64,000 nt of DNA from Serratia liquefaciens (GCA_012719855.1 JAAXZN010000026.1:1-64000), one strand, 5' to 3'; counted from the stretch's first letter, positions 17,096 through 27,406 are shown. Numbers and translations are program-made. The notes: a model not told the origin generated them from the letters alone.

Positions 17096-18016
17096 TTAAT
17101 AACGAATTTTTGGATCGATAACGGCATACAGCACGTCCACGATCGCGTTAAACAGGATAGTCAGAGCGCCAACCAGAATAGTCAGACTCAATACCAAAGA
17201 GTAGTCGCGGTTAAGCGCGCCGTTAACAAACAGCTGGCCGATACCCGGCAGGCCGTAAATGGTTTCGATAACCATTGACCCCGTGATGATGCCGACAAAC
17301 GCCGGGCCCATATAGGAAAGCACAGGCAATAACGCAGGCTTCAACGCATGGCGCAATATAATGCGGCGCATAGGCAAACCTTTGGCGCGCGCGGTACGAA
17401 TAAAGTTGGAATGCAGCACTTCAATCATCGAGCCACGCGTGATACGGGCGATACTGGCGATATAGGCCAACGACAGCGCCACCATCGGCAGGATGATAAA
17501 TTTCGGTGCCCCGCCGTTCCAGCCCCCACCCGGCAGCCATTTCAGCGTGATGGCGAAGATCAACACCAGTAACGGCGCCACCACGAAACTGGGGATCACC
17601 ACCCCGGTCATGGCAAAGCCCATCACCGTGTAGTCCCATTTGGTATTTTGATTCAGTGCAGCCACCACGCCGGCGCTAACACCCAGGATCACCGCCAGCA
17701 AAAATGCGGCCAGACCCAGCTTGGCAGAGACCGGGAATGAAGCAGCCACCAGATCGTTGACCGAATAATCTTTGTATTTGAATGAAGGACCAAAATCGCC
17801 CTGCGACAGTTGGGCCAGATAATGGCCGTACTGTTTCCAGATAGGATCGTTCAAATGGTATTTGGCTTCGATGTTGGCCATCACTTCCGGTGGTAATGCG
17901 CGTTCGCCGGTAAATGGGCTGCCGGGCGCCAGGCGCATCATAAAGAATGAGATAGTGATCAGAATAAATAGCGTCGGGATCGCTTCCAATAAGCGACGAA
18001 ATATAAATTTAAGCAT
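17096..18016 (-). CDS. oppB: Oligopeptide ABC transporter permease OppB
   Basis: A 306-residue inner-membrane permease with six hydrophobic segments, starting MLKFIFRRLLEAIPTLFILI as in E. coli. The EAA-type coupling loop is FIRTARAKGLPMRRIILRHA. It is separated from the upstream oppA by an 83-base spacer with a strong hairpin, which is expected to reduce expression of the membrane genes relative to the binding protein. Confidence 0.97.
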   Translation of the reverse strand: MLKFIFRRLLEAIPTLFILITISFFMMRLAPGSPFTGERALPPEVMANIEAKYHLNDPIWKQYGHYLAQLSQGDFGPSFKYKDYSVNDLVAASFPVSAKLGLAAFLLAVILGVSAGVVAALNQNTKWDYTVMGFAMTGVVIPSFVVAPLLVLIFAITLKWLPGGGWNGGAPKFIILPMVALSLAYIASIARITRGSMIEVLHSNFIRTARAKGLPMRRIILRHALKPALLPVLSYMGPAFVGIITGSMVIETIYGLPGIGQLFVNGALNRDYSLVLSLTILVGALTILFNAIVDVLYAVIDPKIRY

Positions 18017-18067
18017 TGCCCTAACCCTGTGTTGCAGCCTGATAACGGCTTATTATTCACAACATAG

Positions 18068-18089
18068 GCCGGCGGTTAACACCGCCGGC
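18068..18089 (-). terminator. oppA-oppB intergenic hairpin (attenuator)
   Basis: Perfect 9-bp GC stem GCCGGCGGT / ACCGCCGGC with loop TAAC and no T tail, right after the oppA stop. It probably protects the oppA mRNA 3' end or partly terminates, giving excess binding protein. Confidence 0.6.
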
Positions 18090-18099
18090 ACTTACCGTA

Positions 18100-19737
18100 T
18101 CAATGCTTGATGATGTACAGGTTTTTATCGTACACGTTATCAAGCGGGTCTTTACCGGTGTAACCCCCAACATAAGGTTTCACCAGACGGGCATTCACGT
18201 AGTAATAAACCGGAACGATGGCAGAATCTTTATCCAGCTGAACTTCGGCTTTCTGATACAGCTCGGCACGTTCTTCTTTGGTTTTCGCCGTCAGTACGTT
18301 GGCCATCAGCTTATCGAACTCGGCGCTCTTATAATGAGGGGTGTTACTGCTGCTGTCAGACAGCATCATGTTCAGGAACGAGCTAGGTTCGTTGTAGTCC
18401 GCACACCAGCCGGCACGCGCAACGTCGTAGGTCCCCTGATGACGGGTATCCAGGAAGGTTTTCCACTCCTGGTTCACCAGCTTCACATCCACACCCAGGT
18501 TTTTCTTCCAGATGGAGGCCGCGGCGATTGCCAGCTTCTTATGCAGATCTGAAGTGTTGTACAGCAGTGAGAAAGTCAGCGGTTTACCTGGGCCATAGCC
18601 TGCATCGGCCAGCAGTTTTTTCGCCACTTCATTGCGTTTTTCTTGCGTCCAGCTGAACCACTCAGGTGGGGTCAGTTTGGCGCCGTCGGTGTATGGCGGT
18701 GTGAAGCTGTAAGCCGGCAGATCGCCCTGGTTTTTTACTTTGTTGGTGATGATGTCGCGGTCCAGACCCAGCTTCAGTGCTTCACGTACGCGTGCATCGG
18801 TAAATGGCGCTTTCTGGTTGTTGATTTCGTAGTAGTAGGTACACAGATAAGGATCTACGTGAACCTCTTTCGGGATCTCTTTTTTCAACTTCTGGAACAG
18901 TTCGATCGGCATGTTGTTATAGGTCATGTCGATTTCGCCGGTGCGGTAGCGGTTAACGTCGGTCACTTCCGAAGAAATTGGCAGGAAGGTCACTTTATTA
19001 ATGATGGTTTTCGCGTTATCCCAATATTCCGGGTTACGTTCCAGTACGATGCGTTCGTTAACTACCCAATCTTTCAGCTTGTAAGCACCGTTGCTGACGT
19101 AGTTGGCCGGTAAGGTCCACTTTTCGCCAAACTTCTCGACGGCTTCTTTATATACCGGCTTCATCGCATAGTGCGGGGTCATTTCAACCAGGTAAGGCAC
19201 CGGCTCGGTCAGGGTCACCTGGAAGGTATGGTCATCAATGGCTTTCACGCCCAGGGTAGATTTATCTTTCTTCCCGGCGATGACGTCATCCACGTTTTCT
19301 ACGTGGGCATATTGCAGATAGCTGGCATAAGGTGATGCGGTTTTCGGATCAACCACGCGCTGCCAGCTATACACGAAATCTTGCGCTGTGACCGGCTTGC
19401 CGTTCGACCATTTTGCGTCTTTACGCAGATGGAAGGTCCAGACTTTAAAATCTTTGTTATCCCAGCTTTCCGCAACGCCAGGGACAATGGAACCATCCGG
19501 GCTGTTGTTGGCCAGGCCTTCCATCAGATCGCGCGTTACGTTGTTTTCAGGCACGCCTTCGATTTTATGCGGGTCGAGCGATTGCACTTCCGAACCGTTG
19601 TTCTTAACGATCTCTTGTTTGTCCGCCAGTTGCACGCCCGCCGGCACGTCGGCCGCAAAAGCACTTCCGGTTGCTGTGATACCCAGCGCGGCAATAATGC
19701 CGGCCGCAAGGATGGTTTTTTTCGTGATGTTGGTCAT
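18100..19737 (-). CDS. oppA: Periplasmic oligopeptide-binding protein OppA
   Basis: A 545-residue periplasmic solute-binding protein (SBP family 5) that captures short peptides for OppBCDF. A Sec signal peptide is clear: KKTILAAGIIAALGITATGS ending SAFA, cleaved before ADVPAG. The mature part begins VQLADKQEIVKNNGSEVQSL and carries YLQYAHVENVDDV, the family region around YAMKPVYKEAVEKFG, and WCADYNEPSSFLNMML. SD GGAG lies upstream of ATG. It is the copy adjacent to oppB and so the operon's own binding protein; a diverged paralogue of equal length lies upstream. Confidence 0.95.
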   Translation of the reverse strand: MTNITKKTILAAGIIAALGITATGSAFAADVPAGVQLADKQEIVKNNGSEVQSLDPHKIEGVPENNVTRDLMEGLANNSPDGSIVPGVAESWDNKDFKVWTFHLRKDAKWSNGKPVTAQDFVYSWQRVVDPKTASPYASYLQYAHVENVDDVIAGKKDKSTLGVKAIDDHTFQVTLTEPVPYLVEMTPHYAMKPVYKEAVEKFGEKWTLPANYVSNGAYKLKDWVVNERIVLERNPEYWDNAKTIINKVTFLPISSEVTDVNRYRTGEIDMTYNNMPIELFQKLKKEIPKEVHVDPYLCTYYYEINNQKAPFTDARVREALKLGLDRDIITNKVKNQGDLPAYSFTPPYTDGAKLTPPEWFSWTQEKRNEVAKKLLADAGYGPGKPLTFSLLYNTSDLHKKLAIAAASIWKKNLGVDVKLVNQEWKTFLDTRHQGTYDVARAGWCADYNEPSSFLNMMLSDSSSNTPHYKSAEFDKLMANVLTAKTKEERAELYQKAEVQLDKDSAIVPVYYYVNARLVKPYVGGYTGKDPLDNVYDKNLYIIKH

Positions 19738-19888
19738 GTGTATACTCCAGTTTTTATTATCACAGGCTCATCGTGGAGCCTGCGTTGCCCGTGAGCGGAC
19801 CTTGTTATACCGGCTGCCGCTGAACGAATACGGCAGGCGGCCTTCCCTGTATTACTCCACCGCTGATGGCGTGGCGTAATACCCCTCG

Positions 19889-21526
19889 TTACTGCTTGAT
19901 GATGTACAGATTTTTTACATCGGTGTAGTCCAGCGGATCCTTACCGGTAAAGCCGCCCACAGACGGTCTGATCAGGCGAGCGCTGACGCGGTAATACACC
20001 GGAATCAACGCCGAATCTTTATCCAACTGAGCTTCTGCCTGCTGATAAAGGGCGGCGCGTGCAGCCTCGTCCGGCGCTTTTAGCGTGCCGGCCATCAGGG
20101 CGTCAAACGCCGGGCTCTTGTAGAAAATGGTGTTGATGCTGCTGTTGGAAAGCACCAGATTGAGGAATGCGCTCGGCTCGTTATAGTCACCACACCAGGT
20201 AGCGCGCGCCACGTCGTACTGCCCCTGATGGCGACTTTCAAGCGAGGTTTTCCACTCCTGGTTGCGTAGCGTCACCTCAGCACCGAGGTTTTTCTTCCAC
20301 ATCGAAGCGGCGGCAATGGCCTGCTGCTTATTTTGATCGGAGGTGTTGTACAGCAGCGTGAACTTGAGCGGTTTGCTGGCGCTGAAACCGGCTTGCTCCA
20401 GCAGCTTCCTGGCCTCGGCATTGCGCTGTTCCTGGCTCCAACTCGCCCATGCCGGCGCAGTGAATTTGGCGCCTTCGGTAAAGGTTGGGGTGAAACTGAA
20501 CGCCGGGATCTGCCCCTGGCCCATGATTTTGTTGGCGATAATGTCGCGGTCCAGCGTCAGTTTCACGGCAGCGCGCACCCGCGGATCGGTAAAGGGCGCA
20601 CGCTGGTTGTTAATCTCGTAATAAAAGGTGCACAGATAAGGGTTAACGTGCAGTTGCTCAGGGATCTCTTTCTTCATCTTCGCGAACAGGTTCGGCGGGA
20701 TGGCGCTGTTGGTGATATCAATTTCACCACTGCGGAAGCGGTTAACGTCGCTGACCTCGGAGGCGATCGGCAATAACGTCGCCTTGTCGATCACCGTTTT
20801 CTTGTTGTTCCAATAGCTCGCGCTGCGTTCAAGCACAATGCGCTCATTCACCACCCAATCCTTCAAGCGATAGGCCCCGTTGCCAACGTAGTTCGCCGGC
20901 AGCGTCCATTTGTCGCCAAACTTCTCGATCACCGAACGTTTTACCGGTTTCAGCGAGGTGTGACTCAGCATGCTGATGAAGTAAGGTACCGGTTCGCTCA
21001 GCGTGACCTGCAGCATTTTATCATCGATGGCTTTAACGCCCAGGCTTTGCGGCCCTTTCTTGCCGGTCAGGATATCGTCGATATTTTCAATTTTGGCGTA
21101 CTGCAGATAGCTGGCGTAAGGCGAGCCGGTTTTCGGATCGGCCAGGCGCTGCCAGCTATAAACGAAGTCCTGTGCGGTCACCGGGGAGCCATCACTCCAC
21201 ACCGCGTCCGGGCGCAGGTGAAAAGTCCAGGTTTTGAAATCCTGGTTTTCCCATTGGGCTGCCGTCGCCGGTACCACATGCCCATTGGCATCGGTGCTGA
21301 CCAGCCCTTCCAACAGGTTAAGAATAATATTACTTTCCGGTATCCCTTCGACCTTATGCGGATCCAACGAAGCCACTTCCGTGCCGTTGTTAATTACAAT
21401 GCTCTGCTGCTGAGCCAATTGCACTCCGGCCGGAACGTCGGCCGCCTGAGCAGAATATACGGCGCTGATACTCAGCAAGCCGGCAATGAACATAGCTAAT
21501 GGAGTGCGCTTTCGGGTTTGCTGCAT
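19889..21526 (-). CDS. Second periplasmic oligopeptide-binding protein (OppA paralogue)
   Basis: A 545-residue SBP family 5 protein collinear with the neighbouring OppA and sharing most conserved blocks (NEPSAFLNLVLS, YEINNQRAPFTDPRVRAAVK, TLPANYVGNGAYRLKDW). The signal peptide ends SAQA before ADVPAG. Differences cluster in the ligand-pocket half, suggesting altered peptide preference; this is inference. SD AGGAG precedes the ATG. A 150-base spacer separates it from oppA, so both may be read from one upstream promoter or separately. Tandem oppA genes feeding one permease are known from other enterobacteria such as Yersinia. Confidence 0.92.
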   Translation of the reverse strand: MQQTRKRTPLAMFIAGLLSISAVYSAQAADVPAGVQLAQQQSIVINNGTEVASLDPHKVEGIPESNIILNLLEGLVSTDANGHVVPATAAQWENQDFKTWTFHLRPDAVWSDGSPVTAQDFVYSWQRLADPKTGSPYASYLQYAKIENIDDILTGKKGPQSLGVKAIDDKMLQVTLSEPVPYFISMLSHTSLKPVKRSVIEKFGDKWTLPANYVGNGAYRLKDWVVNERIVLERSASYWNNKKTVIDKATLLPIASEVSDVNRFRSGEIDITNSAIPPNLFAKMKKEIPEQLHVNPYLCTFYYEINNQRAPFTDPRVRAAVKLTLDRDIIANKIMGQGQIPAFSFTPTFTEGAKFTAPAWASWSQEQRNAEARKLLEQAGFSASKPLKFTLLYNTSDQNKQQAIAAASMWKKNLGAEVTLRNQEWKTSLESRHQGQYDVARATWCGDYNEPSAFLNLVLSNSSINTIFYKSPAFDALMAGTLKAPDEAARAALYQQAEAQLDKDSALIPVYYRVSARLIRPSVGGFTGKDPLDYTDVKNLYIIKQ

Positions 21527-22179
21527 GGTCGAGGCTCCTTTTCACCAACAAGCATTGCTTATCGATATTCGTGAAGTATTTATAAGAATTCTAAATAAAC
21601 AGACACCAGCAAAAATCATTCCCACTTTGACGACGCAGCCGTGTTAATTGCGCGTAGAAAGTTGCTCGGAAATTAGCAGAAGGCAAATTCCATAGCCAAT
21701 AATTTTTACAGAAATGTTAAGCAATTCTCTTTTATTGCATCAAGCCCGATCTGTACCCATCGGACGAGGGTGACAGTTACACAATATAAAACACTGATTT
21801 TAATCAGATAAAATAAAACAAGCCTTGCCCTGACGGCGCACTGCAAGCTGACCCAGCAGACAAAGAAACATTCAGTTAACAAAGCAGCCGTTCAAAGAAC
21901 AAACACCTGCTTATGTGCGGTTAATCACTAATAACACCTGGATGAAAGCGAGACAAGCCCTACAGAATGATGTGATTAAATTAACAGCGGATTTGATGTT
22001 AGGAGCGGGAAAAAGGGCAATAACTGGGGAAGATAAGGGGTAAAAACAACGCTTAGCGTTTTTATTGAGCAACAAATTGAGATTTATGCCACATACTGGT
22101 GCAAGTGAATAAAATTCATTCATATTGCGCACTATATTAATGCGAACCAATAATTGATTTTAATTTTTAAAATTAATTT
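21527..22179. other. Long AT-rich spacer upstream of oppA paralogue
   Basis: About 650 bases without a credible gene on either strand. It should carry the opp promoter and regulatory sites, but I could not single out a convincing promoter by eye. The last 100 bases are strongly AT-rich. Confidence 0.6.
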
Positions 22180-22207
22180 GAGTCGTGAATCGCCCTATTC
22201 ACGACTC
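22180..22207 (-). terminator. Terminator of ychE
   Basis: Perfect 11-bp stem GAGTCGTGAAT / ATTCACGACTC with a 6-base loop, followed on the minus strand by AAATTAATTTT. It starts 10 bases after the ychE stop. Confidence 0.75.
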
Positions 22208-22217
22208 GGTCGCCGGA

Positions 22218-22862
22218 TTACAACAGACCCGGGAATATGGCCTTAATGCCGGTAACGATAAATTCGATACCTAAAGCCATCAGCAACAACCCCATGATTC
22301 GGGTGATGACGTTAATGCCGGTTTGCCCCAATAAACGCACCAATAAAGGCGCGGCGCGGAACAATAGCCAGCAACAAAAGGCAAAGAGCGCGATCGCCAG
22401 GGTAAAACCCAACAGGTTTTGCCAGCTATGATAGCGGGAACTCCAGACAATGGTGGAACTGATGGCACCCGGTCCGGCCATCAGTGGCAATGCCAGGGGC
22501 ACTACGCCGATGCTTTCACGGATTGCGCTCTCCGATTTTTCCTGTTTGTTCTGTTTGTCTTCCCCCAGTTTGCCGCTGATCATCGACATCGCAATGGTGA
22601 CCACCAGGATGCCGCCGGCAATGCGGAACGAGTCAATGGAGATGCCGAACATGCGCAAAATCCCCTCCCCCAAAAACAGCGAGGTCCACAGGATAATCGC
22701 CACCGACAGGTTAGCAGTCAGGTTAGTTTTATTGCGCCCTGCCGCCGCCTGATAGCTGGTCATGCTGATAAATACCGGCAAAATGCCTACCGGGTTCACC
22801 AGCGCAAACAGGCCGACAAAAAATTTAATGTAGCCGGAAAAATCCAACAGAGATTGGCCCAC
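22218..22862 (-). CDS. ychE: MarC family inner-membrane protein YchE
   Basis: A 214-residue polytopic membrane protein of the MarC/UPF0056 family, close in length to E. coli YchE (215). It has about six hydrophobic segments; the first carries FFVGLFALVNPVGILPVF, diagnostic for the family. The function is not established; an early link of MarC to multiple antibiotic resistance was withdrawn. The gene sits between opp and adhE exactly as in E. coli. Confidence 0.93.
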   Translation of the reverse strand: MGQSLLDFSGYIKFFVGLFALVNPVGILPVFISMTSYQAAAGRNKTNLTANLSVAIILWTSLFLGEGILRMFGISIDSFRIAGGILVVTIAMSMISGKLGEDKQNKQEKSESAIRESIGVVPLALPLMAGPGAISSTIVWSSRYHSWQNLLGFTLAIALFAFCCWLLFRAAPLLVRLLGQTGINVITRIMGLLLMALGIEFIVTGIKAIFPGLL

Positions 22863-23112
22863 AAATGACTCCGCTTTAATAGCTTTAAAAGTGACACTGC
22901 CTACGCGCGCTAATGTAATGGAATTGCCACGGGTAATCCATTGGTCATGACCGGGATTTTTATCTATTAATGTGGTAAATAATAAAATAACTCACCACTA
23001 TTAATGCAATGTACGGTTTATGATTTTTTATGTTAGAAAAAGTGCCTGGCATCGCAGTTATCAAGAATGATTCTCAAAAACCATGGCTGAATGGTGTCAG
23101 CATGCGATTTTT

Positions 23113-23126
23113 TTGATTTAAATCAC
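23113..23126. promoter_or_regulatory. Candidate FNR (or CRP-like) box upstream of adhE
   Basis: TTGATTTAAATCAC matches the FNR consensus TTGAT-N4-ATCAA at all but the last base. It lies about 260 bases upstream of the adhE start in a 524-base spacer that otherwise shows no gene. Regulation of the fermentative adhE gene by oxygen makes it plausible, but the distance is larger than usual. Confidence 0.45.
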
Positions 23127-23386
23127 ATAATCACTACCCAAGAGTAGTTAAGCTCTTAGTCGTAGTCAGGGAGTAGAACAGGTTAAGGAAAAAGTGGCAT
23201 CTCTGTTCGGTCCGCTGTCTTCTCCTGCTGAAGCATCGGGTAAAGCTCTTTAAGCAAATCAGCAACATGCAGCACAAAAAGATGGGAAACCTTTGTTTTT
23301 AAAACAGCATTTTCCACCGATCTGTCTATACTAGTTGCTCGCACGGCTGATTTACTGAAAGAGTTTAACATTATCAGGAGAGCATT

Positions 23387-26059
23387 ATGGCTGTAACAAA
23401 TGTCGCTGAACTGAACGAGCTAGTTGCACGTGTCAAAAAAGCCCAGCGCGAATATGCCAACTTCACTCAAGAGCAAGTTGATAAAATTTTCCGCGCTGCT
23501 GCCCTCGCCGCTGCCGATGCCCGTATTCCTCTGGCTAAAATGGCCGTTGAAGAATCCGGTATGGGTATCGTTGAAGATAAAGTGATCAAGAACCACTTCG
23601 CATCCGAGTTTATCTACAACGCCTATAAAGATGAAAAAACCTGCGGTATCCTGTCTGAAGACGATACTTTCGGTACCATCACCATCGCCGAACCTATCGG
23701 CCTGATTTGCGGTATCGTACCCACCACCAACCCAACTTCCACGGCGATTTTCAAAGCGTTAATCAGCCTGAAAACCCGTAACGGCATTATCTTCTCTCCG
23801 CACCCACGTGCGAAAAACGCCACCAACAAAGCGGCAGATATCGTGCTGCAGGCTGCGATTGCCGCCGGTGCGCCAAAAGACATCGTAGGCTGGATCGATC
23901 AGCCTACCGTTGAACTCTCCAACCAGCTGATGCACCACCCTGACATCAACCTGATCCTGGCCACCGGTGGCCCAGGCATGGTGAAAGCGGCCTACAGCTC
24001 CGGCAAACCGGCCATCGGCGTGGGTGCAGGTAATACCCCGGTGGTGGTTGACGAAACGGCGGATATCAAACGCGTCGTGGCCTCTATTCTGATGTCTAAA
24101 ACCTTCGACAGCGGTGTGATTTGCGCCTCTGAGCAATCCGTCATCGTGGTTGACTCCATCTATGATGCGGTGCGCGAACGTTTCGCTTCCCATGGCGGCT
24201 ACATGCTGCAGGGTAAAGAACTGAAAGCCGTGCAGGACATCATCCTGAAAAACGGCGGCCTGAATGCGGCTATCGTGGGCCAGTCTGCACCGAAAATCGC
24301 TGAAATGGCAGGCATCAAAGTTCCGGCAAGCACCAAGGTGCTGATCGGTGAAGTGAAGCTGGTCGATGAGTCAGAACCTTTCGCTCACGAAAAGCTGTCG
24401 CCAACGCTGGCCATGTATCGCGCCAAAGACTTTGAAGACGCCGTCAGCAAAGCGGAAAAACTGGTCGCCATGGGCGGTATCGGTCACACCTCTTGCCTGT
24501 ACACCGACCAGGATAACCAGCCGGAACGCGTAGCCTTCTTCGGCGACAAGATGAAAACCGCGCGTATCCTGATCAACACCCCTGCTTCTCAGGGTGGGAT
24601 CGGTGACCTGTACAACTTCAAACTCGCTCCGTCTCTGACGCTGGGCTGCGGTTCCTGGGGCGGTAACTCCATCTCTGAAAACGTCGGTCCAAAACACCTG
24701 ATCAACAAGAAAACTGTAGCGAAGCGAGCAGAAAACATGTTGTGGCATAAACTTCCGAAATCAATCTACTTCCGCCGTGGCTCACTGCCAATCGCGCTGG
24801 AAGAAGTAGCGACCGACGGGGCAAAACGCGCCTTCATTGTGACCGACCGCTACCTGTTCAACAACGGCTATGCAGACCAGATCACTTCCGTTCTGAAGTC
24901 ACACGGCATTGAAACCGAAGTGTTCTTTGAAGTTGAAGCGGATCCAACGCTGTCCATCGTGCGTAAAGGCGCTGAACAGATGAACTCCTTCAAGCCAGAC
25001 GTGATCATCGCACTGGGCGGCGGTTCACCGATGGATGCTGCGAAGATCATGTGGGTCCTGTACGAACACCCGGAAACCCACTTCGAAGACCTGGCGCTGC
25101 GCTTTATGGATATCCGTAAACGTATCTACAAGTTCCCGAAAATGGGCGTGAAGGCAAAAATGATTGCCGTCACCACCACTTCAGGCACCGGTTCAGAAGT
25201 TACGCCGTTTGCGGTAGTGACCGACGACGTGACCGGTCAGAAATACCCACTGGCAGATTACGCATTGACTCCTGACATGGCGATCGTTGACGCCAACCTG
25301 GTCATGAACATGCCGAAATCCCTGTGCGCCTTCGGTGGCCTGGATGCGGTAACTCACGCGCTGGAAGCTTATGTTTCAGTACTGGCGAACGAATACTCCG
25401 ACGGTCAGGCGCTGCAAGCGTTGAAACTGCTGAAAGAGTATCTGCCAGCAAGCTATAAAGAAGGCGCCAAGAACCCGGTAGCCCGTGAGCGCGTGCACAA
25501 TGCCGCAACCATCGCCGGTATCGCGTTCGCCAACGCCTTCCTGGGGGTTTGCCACTCAATGGCCCACAAACTGGGCTCCGAGTTCCATATCCCACACGGT
25601 TTGGCCAACGCCATGCTGATCTCCAACGTCATTCGTTATAACGCGAACGACAACCCGACCAAGCAAACGGCTTTCAGCCAGTACGACCGCCCACAAGCAC
25701 GTCGCCGCTACGCTGAAATCGCTGACCACCTCGGCCTGAGCGCACCGGGCGACCGTACCGCACAGAAAATCGAGAAGTTGCTGACCTGGTTGGACGAGAT
25801 CAAGGCCGAACTGGGCATCCCTGCTTCAATCCGCGAAGCCGGCGTGCTGGAAGCCGATTTCCTGGCGAAAGTAGACAAGCTGTCTGAAGACGCCTTTGAC
25901 GACCAGTGTACCGGTGCTAACCCACGTTATCCGCTGATTGCTGAACTCAAGCAAATCATGCTGGATACCTTCTACGGCCGTAAATTCAGCGAAGCGGTTG
26001 ACGAAGAGGTTTTGGCCACGCCGGTTGTCGCCAAGACGGTAAAGAAGACCAAAAAATAA
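23387..26059 (+). CDS. adhE: Bifunctional acetaldehyde/alcohol dehydrogenase AdhE
   Basis: An 890-residue fermentative enzyme reducing acetyl-CoA to acetaldehyde and then ethanol with two NADH. The N-terminal aldehyde-dehydrogenase half (to about residue 440) has the catalytic Cys in FDSGVICASEQS. The C-terminal iron alcohol dehydrogenase half (from about 450) has the NAD motif ALGGGSPMDAAK and iron ligands around GGLDAVTHALEAY and CHSMAHKLGSEFHIPHG. AdhE forms long filaments called spirosomes. The Lys-rich tail (KTVKKTKK) is species-variable. SD AGGAGAG precedes the ATG. The gene is monocistronic, with its own terminator, and codon use is that of a highly expressed gene. Confidence 0.98.
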   Translation: MAVTNVAELNELVARVKKAQREYANFTQEQVDKIFRAAALAAADARIPLAKMAVEESGMGIVEDKVIKNHFASEFIYNAYKDEKTCGILSEDDTFGTITIAEPIGLICGIVPTTNPTSTAIFKALISLKTRNGIIFSPHPRAKNATNKAADIVLQAAIAAGAPKDIVGWIDQPTVELSNQLMHHPDINLILATGGPGMVKAAYSSGKPAIGVGAGNTPVVVDETADIKRVVASILMSKTFDSGVICASEQSVIVVDSIYDAVRERFASHGGYMLQGKELKAVQDIILKNGGLNAAIVGQSAPKIAEMAGIKVPASTKVLIGEVKLVDESEPFAHEKLSPTLAMYRAKDFEDAVSKAEKLVAMGGIGHTSCLYTDQDNQPERVAFFGDKMKTARILINTPASQGGIGDLYNFKLAPSLTLGCGSWGGNSISENVGPKHLINKKTVAKRAENMLWHKLPKSIYFRRGSLPIALEEVATDGAKRAFIVTDRYLFNNGYADQITSVLKSHGIETEVFFEVEADPTLSIVRKGAEQMNSFKPDVIIALGGGSPMDAAKIMWVLYEHPETHFEDLALRFMDIRKRIYKFPKMGVKAKMIAVTTTSGTGSEVTPFAVVTDDVTGQKYPLADYALTPDMAIVDANLVMNMPKSLCAFGGLDAVTHALEAYVSVLANEYSDGQALQALKLLKEYLPASYKEGAKNPVARERVHNAATIAGIAFANAFLGVCHSMAHKLGSEFHIPHGLANAMLISNVIRYNANDNPTKQTAFSQYDRPQARRRYAEIADHLGLSAPGDRTAQKIEKLLTWLDEIKAELGIPASIREAGVLEADFLAKVDKLSEDAFDDQCTGANPRYPLIAELKQIMLDTFYGRKFSEAVDEEVLATPVVAKTVKKTKK

Positions 26060-26083
26060 CGGTTCATTGAATTGAGCCAACAA

Positions 26084-26108
26084 AAAACCGCCGAAAGGCG
26101 GTTTTTTT
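26084..26108 (+). terminator. Terminator of adhE
   Basis: Perfect stem AAAACCGCC / GGCGGTTTT with GAAA tetraloop and a T7 tail, 25 bases after the stop codon. Confidence 0.95.
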
Positions 26109-26189
26109 ATGCGGCAGAGTCCATTCATCAATCCGCCTTGAGCAATAGCGCCAAAACGCGCTACAAGGCTCCCTGTAGCACGCTGGAGG

Positions 26190-26774
26190 TTACTCCAGTG
26201 CCTCTATCGCTTCTTTGTAATGCTTGCGGCAGACGGAGACGTAGCTTTCGTTACCACCAATCACCACCTGTTCACCGGCATGCATCGCCTTCCCACTCTC
26301 ATCGAGTCGCAGCACCATATTCGCCTTGCGTCCGCAGTGGCAAATGGTTTTCAACTCCACCAGTTTGTCTGCCCAGGCCAGCAAATATTGACTGCCAACA
26401 AACAGTTCCCCCAGGAAGTCGGTACGCAAGCCGTAGCACAGCACCGGAATATCCAGCTGATCGACAACATCGCACAATTGCTCGACCTGCTGTTTCGTCA
26501 GGAACTGACTTTCATCCAGCAGAACGCAGTGTACAGGCTGCTGCTGATGTTCCTGCGCAATCATCGCAAAGAGCATCGAGTCATTATTATACAGCTGTGC
26601 CTGGGAAGACAGGCCGATCCGCGAGCTCACCTTACCCACGCCAAAACGGTGATCTATTTCAGCGGTAAACACCAGCGTACGCATACCACGTTCTTGATAA
26701 TTATATGAAGATTGCAACAGCGCGGTAGATTTCCCTGCATTCATAGCAGAGTAATAAAAATAAAGTTGAGCCAT
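26190..26774 (-). CDS. tdk: Thymidine kinase
   Basis: A 194-residue type II thymidine kinase that salvages thymidine to dTMP. The P-loop is SAMNAGKST near residue 9, the lasso/substrate region is YVSVCRKHY and the structural zinc is held by CHCGRKA plus a C-terminal Cys. The start at 26774 ([16 protein letters not shown]) matches E. coli; a longer frame adds 21 residues without homology. It is convergent with adhE and between adhE and hns as in E. coli. Confidence 0.96.
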   Translation of the reverse strand: MAQLYFYYSAMNAGKSTALLQSSYNYQERGMRTLVFTAEIDHRFGVGKVSSRIGLSSQAQLYNNDSMLFAMIAQEHQQQPVHCVLLDESQFLTKQQVEQLCDVVDQLDIPVLCYGLRTDFLGELFVGSQYLLAWADKLVELKTICHCGRKANMVLRLDESGKAMHAGEQVVIGGNESYVSVCRKHYKEAIEALE

Positions 26775-27406
26775 GGGCCCGCTACTCCAATGGTATAAGA
26801 AATATTCAGCGGTTGATTCAGCAGCCAAGTGTACCATAAGGCGACAACCGGCTTACACCACCGGATTAATCAATATCCTGCCCAGACGAATACCAGACTT
26901 TCAAATGAAACATTCCGTTCTGCTCACATAGGGCTTTAACATCTATTTACAGGATGGTTTCTGCCTGTCATCACATTTAATTACTACTAATGATTAGCGC
27001 CCGGCATTAATGGTTATGCCAATGCTGTGACACGCCCCTGCAACAGAGGCCGGTGCGTAAGATTAAATCTATTAACCCCACCGGGCGCTGCGCCTGAGTA
27101 TTTAATGACATAAAACAGCCTAGGGTACAGTTCTTGACGATATCTTTACTCATATACCCCTATTGTTTACAGTGTTGGCAGACTAAAACACGTGATTTAA
27201 CCCACAGAATTCAGAGTAATATTGATATAAAACACAATTATAACTTCGTCATGAATGCCTTTGTGGCGCAGCAAACATACCGTGGCTGTAGAAAATTTGA
27301 CTTAAAAATGGAGGTTGTAATACTTATCTCCCCTGCCTATATTAGCCCGAGAGTTCTGATTAGGTCTTTTAAAAGGTAAATTTGAGCGTTCCTTTCAATT
27401 TGGCTA
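26775..27406. other. AT-rich spacer upstream of hns
   Basis: Roughly 630 bases with no supportable gene. High AT content and A-tracts are typical of hns upstream DNA, where H-NS and Fis bind and H-NS represses its own gene. Confidence 0.6.

Noticed and set aside
23183-23371. 62-codon minus-strand frame upstream of adhE
   Set aside because: Lies in the adhE leader with no ribosome site; chance frame.
27134-27379. 81-codon frame upstream of hns
   Set aside because: AT-rich regulatory DNA, no ribosome site, no family resemblance.
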